Assembly: GCF_037042905.1 (NCBI RefSeq)
Contig: NW_026974140.1
Span: forward strand, 14,062,001-14,126,000
Reading direction: 5' to 3'
From: Lytechinus pictus
Lineage: Eukaryota; Echinodermata; Echinoidea; Temnopleuroida; Toxopneustidae
DNA: 64,000 nt
Position 1 is the stretch's first letter, and each line of letters begins with the position of its first letter. The notes beneath the pieces were generated by a model. The model did not search any database and was not told the DNA's origin. It was given only the letters and a program-made list of their open reading frames with translations. The translations under genes and the position numbers were made by a program. Positions 62,475-64,000 of this stretch are shown here, piece by piece.

Positions 62475-64000
62475 CAGCTGATGAAATGATAAATTTCAAT
62501 TCTAATGGCTGATAACATATTCAATGATTGCTACACTTTTTTAATAGTGGAATGTTAGATGATATTCAAGTCTTATTTATATTACTGATAATTTAAAGCT
62601 TGAGAAGGGCTTTAAACTTTGGAAATGAGTAGATGAGATTAGCATAGTGACCGAACTTATCAACCTTGACAATAAGGAGCAACCAGGGGCATGAGAATGC
62701 GTTGAAAGATATGAAGTCGGGCAATTTATTGTCTGTCAAAAGCATGGGATGATGGATCAATTAGTGATGAAATCATCATAGCCTATTTTGTATCATTAAT
62801 TTGACACAGATGCGTCCATGATTCTGGATTCTAAATAAGTAAGAATTTTGTTTATTATGCTGTGGGAATAGTTTTCATGGTATCCCATCACAGTTTGCTC
62901 CACATTAGTTTTTAAATACTACACAAAAGTCTTTTGTGTAACAGATTTGTTATTATTTTTTTTACATCGGACGTACTGAGTAGTTGAAAGCTTTTCTCCT
63001 ATGATAAAAAATGCTAATCAAATTTGGTGAGCAAAATTATCTGATGACTATAAAATGATTGTCAGCATTCATTGATGATGATATATTTATACATGAAATG
63101 GAATATGTAGATAATTTCAAAATGCAGTACAGTATAAAAAGGCTTAGCAAAGTATGAAATTTTCAGAAATATACTTGGCTGAAAGACACCATAACTAGAT
63201 TGAATTCATACCTTGTCCTTTATTACCAAATTCTGTGTAACTCAGGGAGTAAGATCATTCCGTGGTCAATGCATTGAAGTCACAATCCTCTCCCTGCAGC
63301 TTTCATCTAATTTTAATTTTATAAAGCTCTAATTGGAGTACAATGATGGCAAAAAAGTGCTCAGACCTACTAATTCTCATCTAATATTAACCTTGACATA
63401 TAATTTTTTCCAATTATGTAGCTTTAGACGTTGTTCAAGGCTGCTTTTGCAAGGGAGACTTCAATAAATTGAATGCATTCACTATAGAAAAAAAATTATA
63501 TTTCAATTCTCCCGAGTGCATAGGCCTACAATTAATTTCTTTTATAGATTGTGAGTGAGAAAGGTCTTATCTACCAATATTGTACTATTTTCAATGAGGT
63601 AACCTCATCAGAAGTGAATATCTGACATTGCATAACATTTTGAAAAAAATGTACGATACATTAAACCATGGTCATTAGTGAATAATTGTCCCTGAACATT
63701 GAATGTACTGTATATGTTGACACTAGACAGCTCATGGAAAGAGTTTGAAATTATGAATAGAACTGTGAAAACATCTTTTTACCTTGTAGGAACATTTGTA
63801 ATTCATCCTTCGACTGCCAAGAATTTTTTCATGCTTTAATAAAGACCATTATTACATGTATTACAGTTATCACTTTATCATCTGTGAACCTACGTTATAC
63901 AACTTCTGAATAAGGTTGGATACTTGCACCATATAAGACTAAGATGATATGGTTTTTTATGGGTTAAGAGAGCATTCTAAGCATGTACTTGGATTATTGC

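Larger units (their letters stand above)
50897..64000 (+). other. First coding intron of the INF2-like gene (continues past window)
   Basis: From the donor at 50897 to the window end I see no exon continuing the FH3 domain; the expected next INF2 segment would resume in phase 1. The stretch is AT-rich and holds several repeats listed separately: inverted repeat 51064-51353, degenerate MITE 52975-53180, G/C-ended element 58890-59563, and a SINE interrupted by a MITE at 61914-62450. Poly-G runs occur at 53887-53899 and 58901-58911, and a 24-nt A run at 62451-62474. The intron assignment is inferred from the donor and the missing downstream exons. Confidence 0.65.

Overview
The window is eukaryotic, repeat-rich, mostly non-coding genomic DNA, very probably from an echinoderm and most likely a sea urchin. 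This is an inference from recurrent TAGGCCTA-type words, a foldback transposon built like the sea-urchin TU elements, several families of inverted-repeat (MITE-like) elements, tRNA-derived SINEs and many long G or C runs. No bacterial gene organisation is present. Nearly every longer open frame is a by-product of low-complexity or repeat DNA.

The one clear host gene segment is a coding exon at about 50464-50896 (+). It encodes the N-terminus of an inverted-formin-2 (INF2)-like protein (GTPase-binding/FH3 armadillo region). It ends at a consensus splice donor and is followed by at least 13.1 kb of apparent intron up to the window end. A possible 5'UTR part of the same exon begins after an acceptor at 50250. 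The only other protein remnant I recognise is the reverse-strand C-terminal end of a non-LTR retrotransposon reverse transcriptase (23308-24124), broken by frameshifts and a stop.

Layout. 1-10 kb: a tRNA-derived SINE, a long-TIR MITE (1427-1993), two abutting CACTSTAAAAA MITEs (3398-3871), then gene-free DNA with poly-G/C runs. 10-20 kb: three further tRNA-like SINEs, a near-perfect 170-bp hairpin MITE (10493-10664), a purine-rich microsatellite, an inverted/tandem repeat cluster (13585-14285), a 70-bp minisatellite (17075-17415) and a strong hairpin (18505-18561). 20-31 kb: a G/C-ended repeat, the LINE remnant, CAT microsatellites and a 4.4-kb foldback element (about 25940-30395) whose arms carry 20-bp tandem repeats. 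31-36 kb: an unusual cluster of 11 copies of an ATACGTTACC motif around a weak candidate spliced transcript. 36-50 kb: more MITEs, LINE tails and a 1-kb element (44668-45660) whose tandem units each carry a nuclear-receptor-type DR1 site. 50-64 kb: the INF2-like exon and its long intron, which holds several repeats including a MITE inserted into a SINE.

The most unusual items are the ATACGTTACC cluster, the DR1-bearing tandem element with Helentron-like ends, and the foldback element. All are repeat or mobile biology. I found no credible multi-gene system.
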